From Nilaparvata lugens (lineage: Eukaryota > Arthropoda > Insecta > Hemiptera > Delphacidae): 64,000 nucleotides of DNA. Of this stretch, positions 21,165-31,470 are shown in pieces. A program made the translations under genes and the position numbers. Positions within the stretch are counted from its first letter, which is position 1, and each line of letters opens with the position of its first letter. The stretch is taken from positions 8,886,398 through 8,950,397 of the forward strand of contig NC_052507.1 of assembly GCF_014356525.2 (NCBI RefSeq), written 5' to 3'. A model generated the notes under the pieces. The model worked only from the letters and a program-made list of their open reading frames with translations, did no database searches and was not told where the DNA came from.

Positions 21165-21440
21165 CCGGTCGTGTGTTAATGGGGAGGATATTTTATATCC
21201 TTCTTAGAGGATCGACAATCATTTGTTGAAACACCGCCGATTTATGAAGTTACATCATATTATTATATTATCGTTATTCTAATTGCATTCAATCTTCATT
21301 CTCATTGATTAATTGTTTATACTTTGTAAAATTTGTTGAATGATTAGCATTATCGTCATTTAATGTAAATTAGTGTATAAGCCAGTAAATATTGTAACAT
21401 ACATAAATAAAGGAATCTAATCTAATCTAATCTAATCTCT
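21165..21440 (+). mobile_element. Retroposon 3' end family F2, copy 1
   Basis: Starts near GGTCGTGTGTTAATGGGGAG, carries the same small hairpin region and ACACCGCCGATTTATG as family F1, and ends AATAAAGGAATCTAATCTAA with a (TCTAA)n tail. Minus-strand copies are at 53990-54195 and 59358-60035. Confidence 0.85.
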
Positions 21441-21552
21441 CTCTGACTCTCTCACACCCTCTCTTTCTCTCAATCATCTCTCACTCCCACTCTCTCTCTT
21501 TCTCTTACCCTGTCTCTCTCTCTCTCACTCTCTCCCTCTCGATCTTCTATCA

Positions 21553-21645
<93 letters not shown>
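21441..21645. repeat. (CT)n microsatellite
   Basis: Interrupted CT sequence, then about 90 bp of uninterrupted CT at 21555-21645. Confidence 0.95.
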
Positions 21646-21648
<3 letters not shown>

Positions 21649-21966
21649 AGAGTCTTTTGGAATAATTTAATTGCTCACTCAGACACAAGAAGTGAAGACA
21701 ACTATACAAACACTGAAAACTGTTAACATTGGTTGAATAGGAGTCATTGATGTAATCCATTCACGGAATGCTGACGGTTTGGAGTGACGCTCACTGAACA
21801 GTTGTCAAATAAGTTTTTAACTGGCAGCAAGGTCAAGGGAGTTGACAATCAAGTTGGTCATTGTCTCACGACAAGATCACTGTATACTGCTACAACACAG
21901 TAACTGTTATTTTAACAGTTTTTGGGTAGTTGTGAAAAGATATTGTGATGATTATTCGTACTAGAT
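21646..21966. other. No gene recognised
   Basis: Unique sequence between a microsatellite and nested transposons. Confidence 0.35.
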
Positions 21967-22244
21967 AGAGCCACACACATCGATTTCTGGACGTTCGATT
22001 TTTTAAGAATTCTATTAGATTATACCGAACTTGACAAACATAATGCCCGGTTGCAGAGTCGTTACATAAAGTCACCCATAGTTAACAGAGCCAATAGTTA
22101 ACAACTCACCCATAAATTAATAGATGTTCGTTGCAGAGTCGTTTGCCAGACCCCTTTTAACTATGGCTCTGATAAGGCACACACATGAGTCACAATGCTG
22201 CACATACCACTTTTTGCGTGGTATGCTTCTATCCAACTAATGTA

Positions 22245-23598
22245 CCGGGTGATTACAAATGAAATAGACAGTTTGAATAGCTTGTAGAGAATTTATTATT
22301 TAAAAGTTTAGATCATTACTTACATGATTACATAGAAGAATTCTTGAAGTTCTTATTGAAAATTTACAGATGTTCAATGTGTGCACCATTTGCAACACCT
22401 CAGATATCAACACGGTAGTAAAATTCTGACCACACACGACTAAGCATCTCACGGTTAACTGTAGCAAGAGCATTTGTGATTCGTTGTTTATGATCATCGA
22501 TATCAACAGGAAGCGGTGGTACGAAAACTCTGTCTGTTACATAGCCCCACAAGAAAAAGTCGCAGGGCGTTAGGTCCGGACTACGAGGTGGCCACGGCTG
22601 AAACACAACGTTTTCCTCACTTGCACGGCCGATCCATCGTCTAGGAAGATGTTCATCCAGATACCCTCTGACGTCTGAGTACCAGTGAGGCGGAGCTCCA
22701 TCTTGTACAAAAATGAAGTTACAACTATCTTCATGGAGTTGAGGCATTAACCATTCGGTTAACATGTCCAGATAAATTCTTCCGGTTACTGATGGTTCTT
22801 GGAAGAAGAAAGGCCCGTAAACCTTTTCACAAGATAAAGCGCAAAACACGTTCACTTTAGGAGAATCGCGTATATGCTGTACAGTCCTCTTGGGTTTTCT
22901 GTTCCCCATACTCGTACATTATGTCTGTTAACTTTTCCACTAATGTGAAAAGTGCATTCATCACTGAAAATTAGCCGATTAAACAATGTGTCGTCATTTT
23001 CAAGACAATGTTGCATCTCTTGACAAAAATTTTTACGTACAACTTTATCATTGCCATTTAAAATTTGTACTAACTGCAATTTATAAGGTGTCATTTTCAA
23101 ACGTTTCCGCAGAATTTTCCACACAGTAGGTTGAGGAATTTGCAATTCTAAACTCGCTGATCTAGTCGATTTTCCTGGACTTCGTACAAAAACATCACGA
23201 ACACTATCAATTTTTTCTTCTGTAACAGAAGGTCTTCCAGTACTCTTCTTCTTACACACACATCCACTGCTTTCAAAACGTTCATACCAGTCATAAATTG
23301 ATTGCCTTGTTGGTGGTGGTTTACCGTATTTTGTTCTGAAATGACGCTGCACAACAGTAACAGAGTTTGTTTTGGCTAATTCAAGAACACAATAAGCTTT
23401 CTCCACTGGAGTAGCTGCCATATTGCTAAACTAAGCTGGCTGTTGTAACACGGAGCAGCCAACAATAGCCAGCAACAGTTCTACCAACATAAACTTTAAG
23501 AAATTCCCTACAAACCTATATCACTTATCATGTTGAAATACACCAGTTTAATTTTGTACAGGCTATTGAAGTTGTCTATTTCATTTGTAATCACCCGG
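22245..23598 (-). mobile_element. DD41D mariner-type transposon, near-complete
   Basis: The inverted ends begin CCGGGTGATTACAAATGAAA, identical for 26 bp, then continue as similar sequence to about 40 bp. TA stands at both borders (22243-22244, 23599-23600). At 1354 bp with one transposase reading frame relic, this is the normal size of a full mariner. The spacing between the second and third catalytic Asp puts it in the DD41D group rather than classical DD34D mariners. Confidence 0.93.
22364..23421 (-). pseudogene. DD41D mariner transposase, one frameshift and one internal stop
   Basis: The protein starts MAATPVEKAY at 23421. Residues ~1-120 form the bipartite helix-turn-helix DNA-binding region (IYDWYERF, GRPS linker, PQPTVWKILRKR). 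The first catalytic Asp is in IFSDECTF, the second in FVQDGAPPHW, the third in PRSPDLTPCDFF; 41 residues lie between the last two. A one-base loss near 22885-22894, after VWGTENP, shifts the frame. A TGA follows YRVDI at 22400, and the rest, GVANGAHIEHL, runs to TAA at 22364. The sequence is otherwise well kept (about 353 codons), so the copy is recent but inactive as it stands. Confidence 0.93.
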
Positions 23599-24622
23599 TA
23601 TTGGCAACGGGGAAAGAATCACTGTGAACAATTCTTCCAAACCTCCAGTCGGATGACGTCACAACATGGCGCTTGTTCATCACAAAACTGCTGTCTGCTT
23701 ATTGTGTTATTTAATTATTTTCAGTTAGTTTGATTTTTTATAGAAATGAATGAATTAAGTAAAATAAAATTAGAGGTAGAAGTAAAATGAGTGACTGGTG
23801 TATTTATTATTGTATAATAGTAATAAAAAAAATTTGACCAGAATTATCTCATTGTCTTCTGGCATTTTGATATATCTTGGAAACAAAGCAGCCAGTCTAC
23901 AAGATATATTTCTACTGACTCTGCATACGGTGTTTATTATTGAAATTAATAATAATAATTGATTATTCAAATTTATAGAATTATACAATTTATTAAAAAT
24001 TGTATTACATCTTCGTTCAAGCTACTTGATTAGTCAATGATAGTTTATTCAGTTTATTTACACTTTATCTACAGTTTCAAATAGTAATAATGTAATGTTT
24101 TCGGACCATTTTCGTCTGTCTTTTAAAACATGCAAAAACATAAACTTAAAATACACTTGGCGCGAATGTATAGTGGATTCATAAGCACGATTTTGGGCAT
24201 TTAAATGAAGAGCACTTTTAGTTATTGGTAGCCTTAGATGACGTCATCTGCCTGTAGGTTTTTCGTCTCTGCAACGGAAAAACGTGTTTGTTGGCTCGCT
24301 GTTACCTATCGGCAGAGCAAATAGCTAATAGAACGTCTCTGCAACGAGATTAGCCTGTTAAATAGTTAAGTACGCGCTGTTAACTATGGGCGACGCTATT
24401 TGTCGACTCTGCAACCGGGCAATAATCTGTTTGATATAATCTGTTCAATCTAATAGGGTTTATTATGACGGGAAAAGTCGTACGTTCAAAAATCGATGTA
24501 TACACACATCCCGCATACACAACAATTTTTGTTTGTTTGTATTTTTGTTTATTCATTATAAAATGAATTACGGCAAAAAATATTGTACAAACAAAAATCG
24601 ATGTGTGTGTGCGTGGCTTAAG

Positions 24623-24908
24623 GCTACATAACGCCTAGATATTGTCCATAAATCTGTGGTTAAACAATATCTAGTCTTTTCATTCAATGTTATTTCATCG
24701 TTTTATTCACAGTTTTCGATCTTGTGATGTTTTTGTCTCATTTTCAACCAATATTATTTTTACCTGATCGAAAGGTGATGCCTTTGATTCATTTTCAGTG
24801 GGATACACGTTGTGAAATTCAGTGGAAATGATTTTCCACCGTTTCCAGTTTACCACCGCTTTCTAGTGTAGTTATAATAGATAGTGATGTAATTCAAGCT
24901 ATTCCGGT
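24623..24908. other. No gene recognised
   Basis: AT-rich sequence between nested MITEs and a Helitron. Confidence 0.35.
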
Positions 24909-24931
24909 ATCTATCTATCTATCTATCTATC
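24909..24931. repeat. (ATCT)n microsatellite at a Helitron 5' end
   Basis: About six ATCT units run directly into the TC that starts Helitron copy C. Confidence 0.9.
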
Positions 24932-25768
24932 TAATATATTTATATAAAAGCGAAATGGCACTCACTCACTGACTGACTGACTCTCTCACTCACTCACACG
25001 CAGATCTAAAAATCTACCGAACCAAAAACGTTCAAATTTGGTAGGTATGTTCAGTTGGCCCTTTAGAGGCGCACTTAGAAATGTTTTGGCGATATTTTAA
25101 CTCTAAGGGTGGTTTTTAAGGGTTTAAAGTTCTTTTAGAATCTAAATTCTTCTTATTCCAATATCTTAAAATTATAATTGAAATGTCCAAACCATATGTT
25201 AATATAGAACTATAATCTAGAGAGAGTACCTCTTCGAAACAGTTGTTCTGGTAACTAAATTAAAAATGTTGTCAGGTTGGCATTAAGTTGAGTTGACTTT
25301 GTTAGGTTGGCACCAAGTTGAAGATTGAAATGCATTTATCCAGGACCTCTTAAATACCAATTTATTCAATTACCTAAAATTAGCGTTTTCTCAGCTTTTC
25401 TGCGTTACCTCACTTTTTTCAATAATTGATGGAAATATATTAAAAAAAATTCAGTACACAGGTTTAGCTGATGTGGAAGAATTTTGTTCGCCAAAGATAC
25501 GCCGATATAATAACAGGTGTTTTTCGAGATCAAATTGACATAATACGTTCAAATTCGGTACAGAGGTTCCGCTGAGGTCTACATGCAGGCGAGCGAAGCG
25601 AGCCCGCTGATCTCATTTTTGGACAATCCAGTCGGGGGTCCAGAGTTCGGTACAGAGGTTCCGCTGAGGTCTATATGCAGGCGACCGAAGCGAGCCCGCT
25701 GATCTAATTTTTGGACGATCCAGTCGGGGGTAGACAGATATGGCGTGCGGAGCGAGCCTGACGGCTAG
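24930..25768 (+). mobile_element. Helitron family 1, copy C, both ends present
   Basis: It begins TCTAATATATTTATATAAAA after A (24929). Near the 3' end it carries a hairpin (GGCGTGCGGAGCGAGCC), then TGACGG and CTAG, followed by T (25769). A segment with CAGAGGTTCCGCTGAGGTCT and GATCCAGTCGGGGG occurs twice near the 3' end (about 25560-25640 and 25644-25730), a local tandem duplication. Non-autonomous. Confidence 0.88.
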
Positions 25769-25944
25769 TATTTTACACTATAATATTGGCTGTTGACCCT
25801 CATTGATTAATGATGATCAATTCTATCTTCTATCATTGCCAATTTATTAGATTATTCAAATGAACAATATTATGGGAAAAACTGAATAGTCAGGAGTTGA
25901 AGAGGCTACTAATGAAAACTATAATTGATAAGTCAATAGTTGGA

Positions 25945-25971
25945 ACGCTACAATAAAGTGTGAGAGAGGAA

Positions 25972-26003
<32 letters not shown>

Positions 26004-26235
26004 TGTGTGAGAGAGAGAGAAGTTAGAGAGAAAGTGTGAGTGATCTCGAAGGAGAATGAACGGTTGTAACGAACGTCTAATGTCACTTGGGACTCAGGGT
26101 ATAGCGGGATCACGTTCAACAGTGGTGTAGAAAAGAGAAAGGAAGGGGAGAAGAAGAAGAAGAAGAAGAAGAAGAAGAAGAAGAAGAAGAAGAAGAAGAA
26201 GAAGAAAAAGGAGAAGAGAGAAAAGACGAAGAAGA

Positions 26236-26267
<32 letters not shown>

Positions 26268-26490
26268 GAAGAAGAAGAAAAAAGAGAATCAGAAGAAGAA
26301 AGAAGTAAAGAAGAAGAAGAAGAAGAAGAAAGAAGAAGAAGAAGAAGAAGAAGAATAAGAAGAAGAAGAGAAGAAGAAGAGGAGAGGAAGAGAAAAGGAA
26401 AAGAAGAAGAAGGAAAGAAAGAAGAAGAAGAAGAACAAGAAGAAGAAGAAGAAGAAGAAGAAGAAGAAGAAGAAGAAGAAGAAGAATGAG
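25945..26490. repeat. (GA)n then a 340-bp (GAA)n tract
   Basis: GAGAGA-rich sequence at 25955-26035, unique DNA, then AGAAGA repeats from 26150 to 26490 with few interruptions. The complement gives a Ser/Phe-rich frame of 232 codons that is compositional. Long (GAA)n runs are mirror-symmetric and can form triplex DNA. Confidence 0.9.
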
Positions 26491-26702
26491 AAAGGAAGAA
26501 GAATGGAAGAAAGATCGTGTAATTCACCTCGAGCGCGTCAAAAACGTCGACAAGACGTCCGGAAGGAATTGAAACGTTCGACCACAGCTGATCACCTCTC
26601 AAGTCAGTTCCTGCCAACCACTAAATACTTGTCAGGGATTTGAAAATAGTTGCACTGGATGGAGGAATTATTTTGGATTCTGAATCGATCGAGTCTCCGG
26701 GA
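26491..26702. other. No gene recognised
   Basis: Unique sequence with several CpG (CTCGAGCGCGTC) next to the GAA tract. Confidence 0.3.
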
Positions 26703-26818
26703 TAGACCATATTGAACGTTTTTCGAGCGTTTTTTCTGGCTTCAACCGAATCTTTCTGTGCTATCGACTGAAGATACGCTGTCTTAAAACGCCTGAAAAA
26801 CGCTAAATATGGTCTGGG
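26703..26818. mobile_element. Short MITE family E, copy 2
   Basis: AGACCATATTGAACGTTTTT at the left pairs with AAAACGCTAAATATGGTCT at the right; AGCGTTTT and AAAACGC pair next. Compare 5893-6070. Confidence 0.75.
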
Positions 26819-27089
26819 CTTGGATATATCTATTTATTGTATAAATCTGCGACAATAACTCATGAGATAGTACCCGATAGTTCTTAATCGTCTAGAATTT
26901 GAAAATATTTTTGCAGTGGATGAATAAATCTTTCTGGGTTTTATGATCGATCAATGGTTAGGTTATTCATTAATTCATTAATATTATTGACGTATTCATT
27001 GATTGTTGAGATCCATGACACGATAATTTTAGAATATACAATAACGAATCATTGTGGAAGGATTTCCGAATTCATTTAAATTATTATTA

Positions 27090-27381
27090 TAATTATGAAT
27101 CATCATCATCATCTTCACTTCAGGGATTAGGTTTATTAATGAACCTGTTCCGGTACCCATCTCTTTCTTGGTCTCCCTACATCTCTTTTTCCTGTAGGTC
27201 TATAGTTTTGGACTACAACGGGAATTCTTCCAGGTGGCATTCTATCCAAATGACTGCACCAGTTGCGTCTATTTTGAATAATTCTTTCATGTAGAGGAGC
27301 AACCAATAAACCCTGTCTTATATCAGTGTTTCTTATTTTATCAACTCTAGTGCAGCCAAATACACTCCTTAGAAACTTCAT
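27090..27381 (-). pseudogene. Non-LTR retrotransposon, C-terminal end of the polyprotein and 3' tail
   Basis: The minus strand encodes a C-terminus typical of insect LINE reverse-transcriptase proteins: LRSVFGCTRVDKIRNTDIRQ, NRRNWCSHLDRMPPGRIP and TGKRDVGRPRKRW. After the stop the strand runs into a (GAT)n tail at 27100-27115. The RT domain itself is absent, so this is a 5'-truncated copy. The same GRPRKRW end occurs at 35868 (+) and 60180 (-). Confidence 0.82.
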
Positions 27382-27692
27382 TTCTGCATCATTATTTGCA
27401 AATACAAATGAGACTAATGTAATAACATTGGTAGATAAAATAATAAGGGTAGTCCTTGTGCTATTTTTCTTCCAAATTTGTAGGTGACACAGTCCAAGAT
27501 GAGGTTATAATTTCACGTGTACAATTTTCACAAAACTCTAGTCCAAAATAAACATGATAAATAAAAATATGAATCGGAGTACCCTATTTTATTTTTTGTC
27601 ACGACATGTTTCGGCTACTAATGCCATTTCCAATTAGTAATATTATTTATTTATTTAGTTACAAAGAACAAATCATTGAAATGATTGAGTTC
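27382..27692. other. No gene recognised
   Basis: Includes a CGACATGTTTCGGCTACTAA motif of a kind I associate with repeats. No second copy was seen here. Confidence 0.35.
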
Positions 27693-27699
27693 GTTAAAC

Positions 27700-28008
27700 C
27701 ATAGAGAAACGATAGAATAAGTAGATATCCCATGGTATAGGGCGTTTATGTCGTAACTTTTACTGTTATCCCAAAGCCGATAGTTCACGTAGTTCTTTCC
27801 TATGCAGCTGTGTGACGCTGGTAGTCTCTCAAATTGTGCCGTTCATACACTCTCAACCCAACAAAACAGTAGAAATTGACAATTATCGACAGTAATTGGC
27901 TTGAGTAAAAGTTGCGACATGAATTCCTAATCGGCTTGAGATAACAGTAAAAGTTGCGACATAATTCCTATACCATGGGATATCTACTTATGCTATTGTT
28001 TCTCTAAG
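27700..28008. mobile_element. MITE family M, copy 2
   Basis: 309 bp. Left CATAGAGAAACGATAG; right end GCTATTGTTTCTCTAAG. Flanks GTTAAAC and GTAAAAC fit a 7-bp duplication with one change. It is longer than its relatives because a CGGCTTGAG/AAAGTTGCGACAT segment near the right arm is duplicated (27895-27965). Confidence 0.88.
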
Positions 28009-28015
28009 GTAAAAC

Positions 28016-28430
28016 TCAGTACTTGAATGAATAACTTTTTGAGTAAATAAATGTTCAAAATCAGTAAATGTTTGGTCGAATTGAGTTCTTTACGCTAATG
28101 GCTCATACCAATCAGCTCGTAACTTCAATTTATTTTCTCCTCCTTGAAATATCATGAATTTTTGTCCATATTTTCATGTTACCTCTCAAATTATTCCTAC
28201 CCTACTAAGCAACTTTTTTGCCCATACATCCATTCTAATTTTTGTCTGTAGAGTTCCTTGCCTTCCTTTTCATTTTATCACATCAATTATATGGATCATA
28301 TTTCTTAATGGTTCTCCTATGCTTCTCACAATATTCATTCATCCATTTATACAATACTTACATCATCAAAATGATAGGGAGAGAGAGAAAACAGGTAACC
28401 TTGTGCTATTCCTCTCCCAAATTTGGATAG
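28016..28430. other. No gene recognised
   Basis: T-rich sequence with a few overlapping short frames and no signature. Confidence 0.35.
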
Positions 28431-28438
28431 GGTTACAC

Positions 28439-28682
28439 CAAAGACCTTAAAGATGCATAGACTCACATGCAGCGCTAGTGTCGTACTTGGAATTGAAATC
28501 AGCCATTGAGGGGGCAACCAATAAGATTATTACATACCAATGCCTTTGTAATCTATAGTATTACAAATATATAGTTATAATATCTCGTGCTAAAATACCC
28601 CAATGGTGGCATTCAATTTCAAGTAAGAGCTATCATTGGGGAGGCATAGGCATTGTGGGTCTATATCTCTCTAAGGTCTTTG
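28439..28682. mobile_element. hAT-type MITE, copy 1, perfect 8-bp target duplication
   Basis: Ends CAAAGACCTTAAAGA and, reversed, CAAAGACCTTAGAGAGA. GGTTACAC stands on both sides (28431-28438, 28683-28690). Eight-base duplications and CA(A)-starting short inverted ends are the hAT rule. 244 bp; second copy at 43257-43510. Confidence 0.92.
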
Positions 28683-28784
28683 GGTTACACAATCATATAG
28701 TCCAAAATAGATTAAGTTTTGTAGTTTTCCACTTCACAAAATTTTCAGTCCTCAAATATGTTTACAATGTAGATTTAGTAAACT

Positions 28785-29500
28785 TTGATGCTGAATTTTC
28801 CTCTCTTCCTTACCATTATCCTAACCTTCTTTTCTTCTATCCACCATAGTTACAAACTCATTAATTCTTCAATCGTTCTCCTATTCTTCATCACAATATT
28901 CTCGTTCCATTTTCATTCATCTTACCTTCTTTTTCAATCCTTCTCCTCTTTTGGTTTTCCTCCGAGCTTTCTCTCCACTGAAACCTGTACATTTTCTTTT
29001 CACTCTCCATAGACACAGGCACAAATTCGCAGAACAGAGCTGTAGAATGGTCGTAATTCTCAGCTAAAGACTTTAGAGCGTTACGGCTGGTATCGTGGAT
29101 GCTTTTCTTTCTTACCTACTCACCTCTTTCTTCTTCTTCTTCTTCTTCTTCTTCTTCTCTTCTTCTTCTTCTTCTTCTTATTATTCTTCTTCCTCCTCTT
29201 CTTCTTCTTCTTATTCTTCTTGTTCACACAACACTAATTTGTCCCCTTTAACTCGTTTTCTCTCTCCTCTCATATTCTTCATCCTCTTCCACCTTCATCA
29301 CCACCATCATTACCTCCTTTTCATGCACTTTCTCTTCCACGTCATAATCCTCAATCCTGCTTTGTCATCAACCCCTCGTCTTCCCCTTCATCTTCTCTTC
29401 TGACTCCTCTTCACTGACTTGTTCCCCTCCTCCTGATACTCCTCCTTTTCCTACTTTCACTTACTCCCTCTCCTCTACCCCTTACCCAAATACCCATACC
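28785..29500. repeat. Pyrimidine-rich tract with (CTT)n
   Basis: TTCTTC runs at 29125-29220 sit within a broader T/C-rich stretch. Several Ser/Phe-rich frames here are compositional. Confidence 0.8.
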
Positions 29501-29524
29501 TCTTCCGCCACCTCTTATATCTTT

Positions 29525-29820
29525 GGTAGAGAGTTAGTGGGAAGGATATTTTTAATATTCTTTTCGAAGAATGGACATTGATATGTCCAAAGCTCCGCCA
29601 ATTTATGTAGATGCATAACAATATAATTATTATCTATAGTTATTTTATTACAAATTGCTTTTTCATATCATATGCAGTTCAATAATTATTTTCTTAGTCT
29701 ATATTATGTAAATTCATCTATAGGCTAGTTTTGCTGTATTGTAAGCTACTAGATATAAGTGTATAAGCAAGTATATATTGTAATCTACATAAATAAAGTA
29801 CTCTATCAATCAATCAATAC
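29525..29820 (+). mobile_element. Retroposon 3' end family F1, copy 3
   Basis: GAGAGTTAGTGGGAAGGATA, GAATGGACATTGATATGTCC and AAGCTCCGCCAATTTATG, then TAATCTACATAAATAAAG and a (ATCA)n tail. Confidence 0.85.
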
Positions 29821-30273
29821 CTCAATGAATCTTATGAGATTTGTTAAATTAATGAAATATTCAACTGTATTGTAGGTTTCTATAGAATCATGGATCATAA
29901 TTTTATTCCAGAATATATTGTAATCTACACATTAAAGAAGAAATTTAAAATGCTTCAAAACCAAACATAGAAAAAATATTTTACATTATTATCACTGAAA
30001 TAGGAAATATTGACAAATTTGAGAAATAATTTTGCAGGACCAAAAAACATACTTTATATTCTAAAAGCATAGCTATATCTCCCACTATTCCATCTTCTCC
30101 TCTTTCTCCTACTCTATTTCCTCATTCTACTCCTCTTCACTCTACTCTCCCTCCTCCTTCACTCCTCCTCCTTCTCCTTCTCCTCCTCCTCATCCAATAC
30201 ATCCTCCTCTGTTCAGCATATAAATGAGAATGATGTTTTGAATATATATCCTTACCCAAGAAATGACAATTGT
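29821..30273. other. No gene; CT-rich at 30075-30205
   Basis: AT-rich, then a CTCCTC low-complexity stretch. Confidence 0.4.
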
Positions 30274-30280
30274 ATGCCAT

Positions 30281-30554
30281 CATAGAGAAACAATAGCGTA
30301 AGTTGATATCTCATGGTATATGAAATTTATGTCGCAACTTTTACTGTTATCTCAAGCCGATCACTGTCGATTATTGTCAATTTTTACTATCTTGTTGGGG
30401 TGAGAGTGTATGAACGGCACAATTTGAGTGACTACCAGCGTCACACAGCTTCATAGGAAAGAACTACGTGAACTATCGGCTTGGGATAACAGTAAAAGTT
30501 GCGACATAAACGCCCTTTACCATGGGATATCTACTTATGCTATTGTTTCTCTAT
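30281..30554. mobile_element. MITE family M, copy 3
   Basis: 274 bp with CATAGAGAAACAATAGCG and its complement at the ends. Flanks ATGCCAT (30274-30280) and ATGCTAT (30555-30561) are a 7-bp duplication with one difference. Confidence 0.9.
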
Positions 30555-30561
30555 GATGCTA

Positions 30562-31011
30562 TCAATCAATTTATGGAAAATAATACAGTTCTATACTACT
30601 GTATAACAATTCGAATGTAATTCAATTTTTATAACATTCAATTATCATCCAATGATTTTTCTCCTCAAAATCTTGAGGTAGAGGTCAAAGATAGATTTAA
30701 TGGTCAGCTATATTGTCAGCACTAGGCGAATACTTTTTGACTGATTTGTTAATACTTAGTTGTGATAACATCAGATTTGTTAAATGTTCATTTGTATATT
30801 ACAAGCCGCAGCGTGAATATGCAATCATTGTAATCCACTCAGAAGAATAAAACTAATCTTATAATAAAACTAATCTTATCCTTTCTCTCATCCACCTCTT
30901 CCTCCTCATCCTCCTCCTCCTCCTCCTCATCTTTATCCTCATATTCTTTATCCATCTTTCTTCTTCCCGCTCCTCCTCCCCCTGACTCCTCCTCCTCATC
31001 CTCCTCCATCC
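30562..31011. repeat. AT-rich stretch, then (CCT)n/(TCC)n
   Basis: 30885-31010 is CCTCCT-rich. The opposite strand reads as an acidic Glu/Asp-rich frame whose first codon is not ATG; not called. Confidence 0.6.
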
Positions 31012-31390
31012 TTGGCCGACGAAGAGTTAAGTCACAGACGAAAGGGCCAGGACCCTTCCTTCTCCTCACAGCCTTTCCACCCTCATCAGAATCTTCCAAC
31101 TGGGAGCAAATGGGACAGAGAAGGGTACCCTAGTCCTCCCACCACTCTCTTTCAATCACCACCCCTCCAACACCCCCCAAAACGGGCCAACAGCACACGG
31201 CGCAAGTCCCGGACAAATTTTGAGCGTCAGTCGCAAACCAACTCTCGTGGAGAGCGTTTCGTTGTGTCGTGCGTTTCCGAACAAAAATGTCCGTGGTATC
31301 CACCTTCTCTATCTAGGTCTCCCGGTGATTTTAACCTTGAGACTTTTGAATTGTTTTTTTTATTTTTTAACCGATTACACCCATGAACAT
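31012..31390 (+). promoter_or_regulatory. GC-richer unique stretch with an initiator-like TCAGTC; possible promoter
   Basis: This is one of the few stretches that is neither simple repeat nor recognisable transposon, and it contains more CpG than its surroundings (31190-31270). TCAGTC at 31227-31232 matches the arthropod initiator consensus. It lies 1.5 kb upstream of the candidate first exon. No TATA box is evident. Both the promoter role and its link to that exon are inference; an open frame across it has no ATG and no domain. Confidence 0.25.
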
Positions 31391-31470
31391 CAGAAATTTC
31401 AATCTACCAATATTTCCCTACTAACATAAACACAATATTCTTCCACCGAGAATAATTGTTTCCTCGGTTT

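Larger units (their letters stand above)
22045..24420. mobile_element. TIR element with GCCCGGTTGCAGAG ends, middle of three nested elements
   Basis: Left GCCCGGTTGCAGAGTCG, GTCACCCATAGTTAACAG. Right, reversed, GCCCGGTTGCAGAGTCG, GTCGCCCATAGTTAACAG. A second GTTGCAGAG motif lies inside each arm (22131; complement near 24330). ATAAT borders both sides. Without the mariner inside it, the element is ~1.02 kb and has no transposase frame, so it is non-autonomous. Superfamily not assigned. Confidence 0.82.
21967..24513. mobile_element. Palindromic MITE family P, copy 2, outermost of three nested elements
   Basis: Left half GAGCCACACACATCGATTTC, then AATTCTATTAGATTATACCG and TTGACAAACATAAT. Right half AATAATCTGTTTGATATAAT, TCTAATAGGG and AAAAATCGATGTATACACAC. 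The halves are separated by the element at 22045-24420. A further partial P-like end lies at 24515-24622. Confidence 0.8.

Noticed and set aside
25919..26617. 232-codon minus-strand Ser/Phe-rich frame
   Set aside because: Produced by (GAA)n and (GA)n; the ends are unremarkable DNA without a gene signature.
30839..31099. Acidic minus-strand frame upstream of the candidate exon (divergent gene idea)
   Set aside because: It does not begin with ATG, and its acidic part is the complement of a (TCC)n tract.
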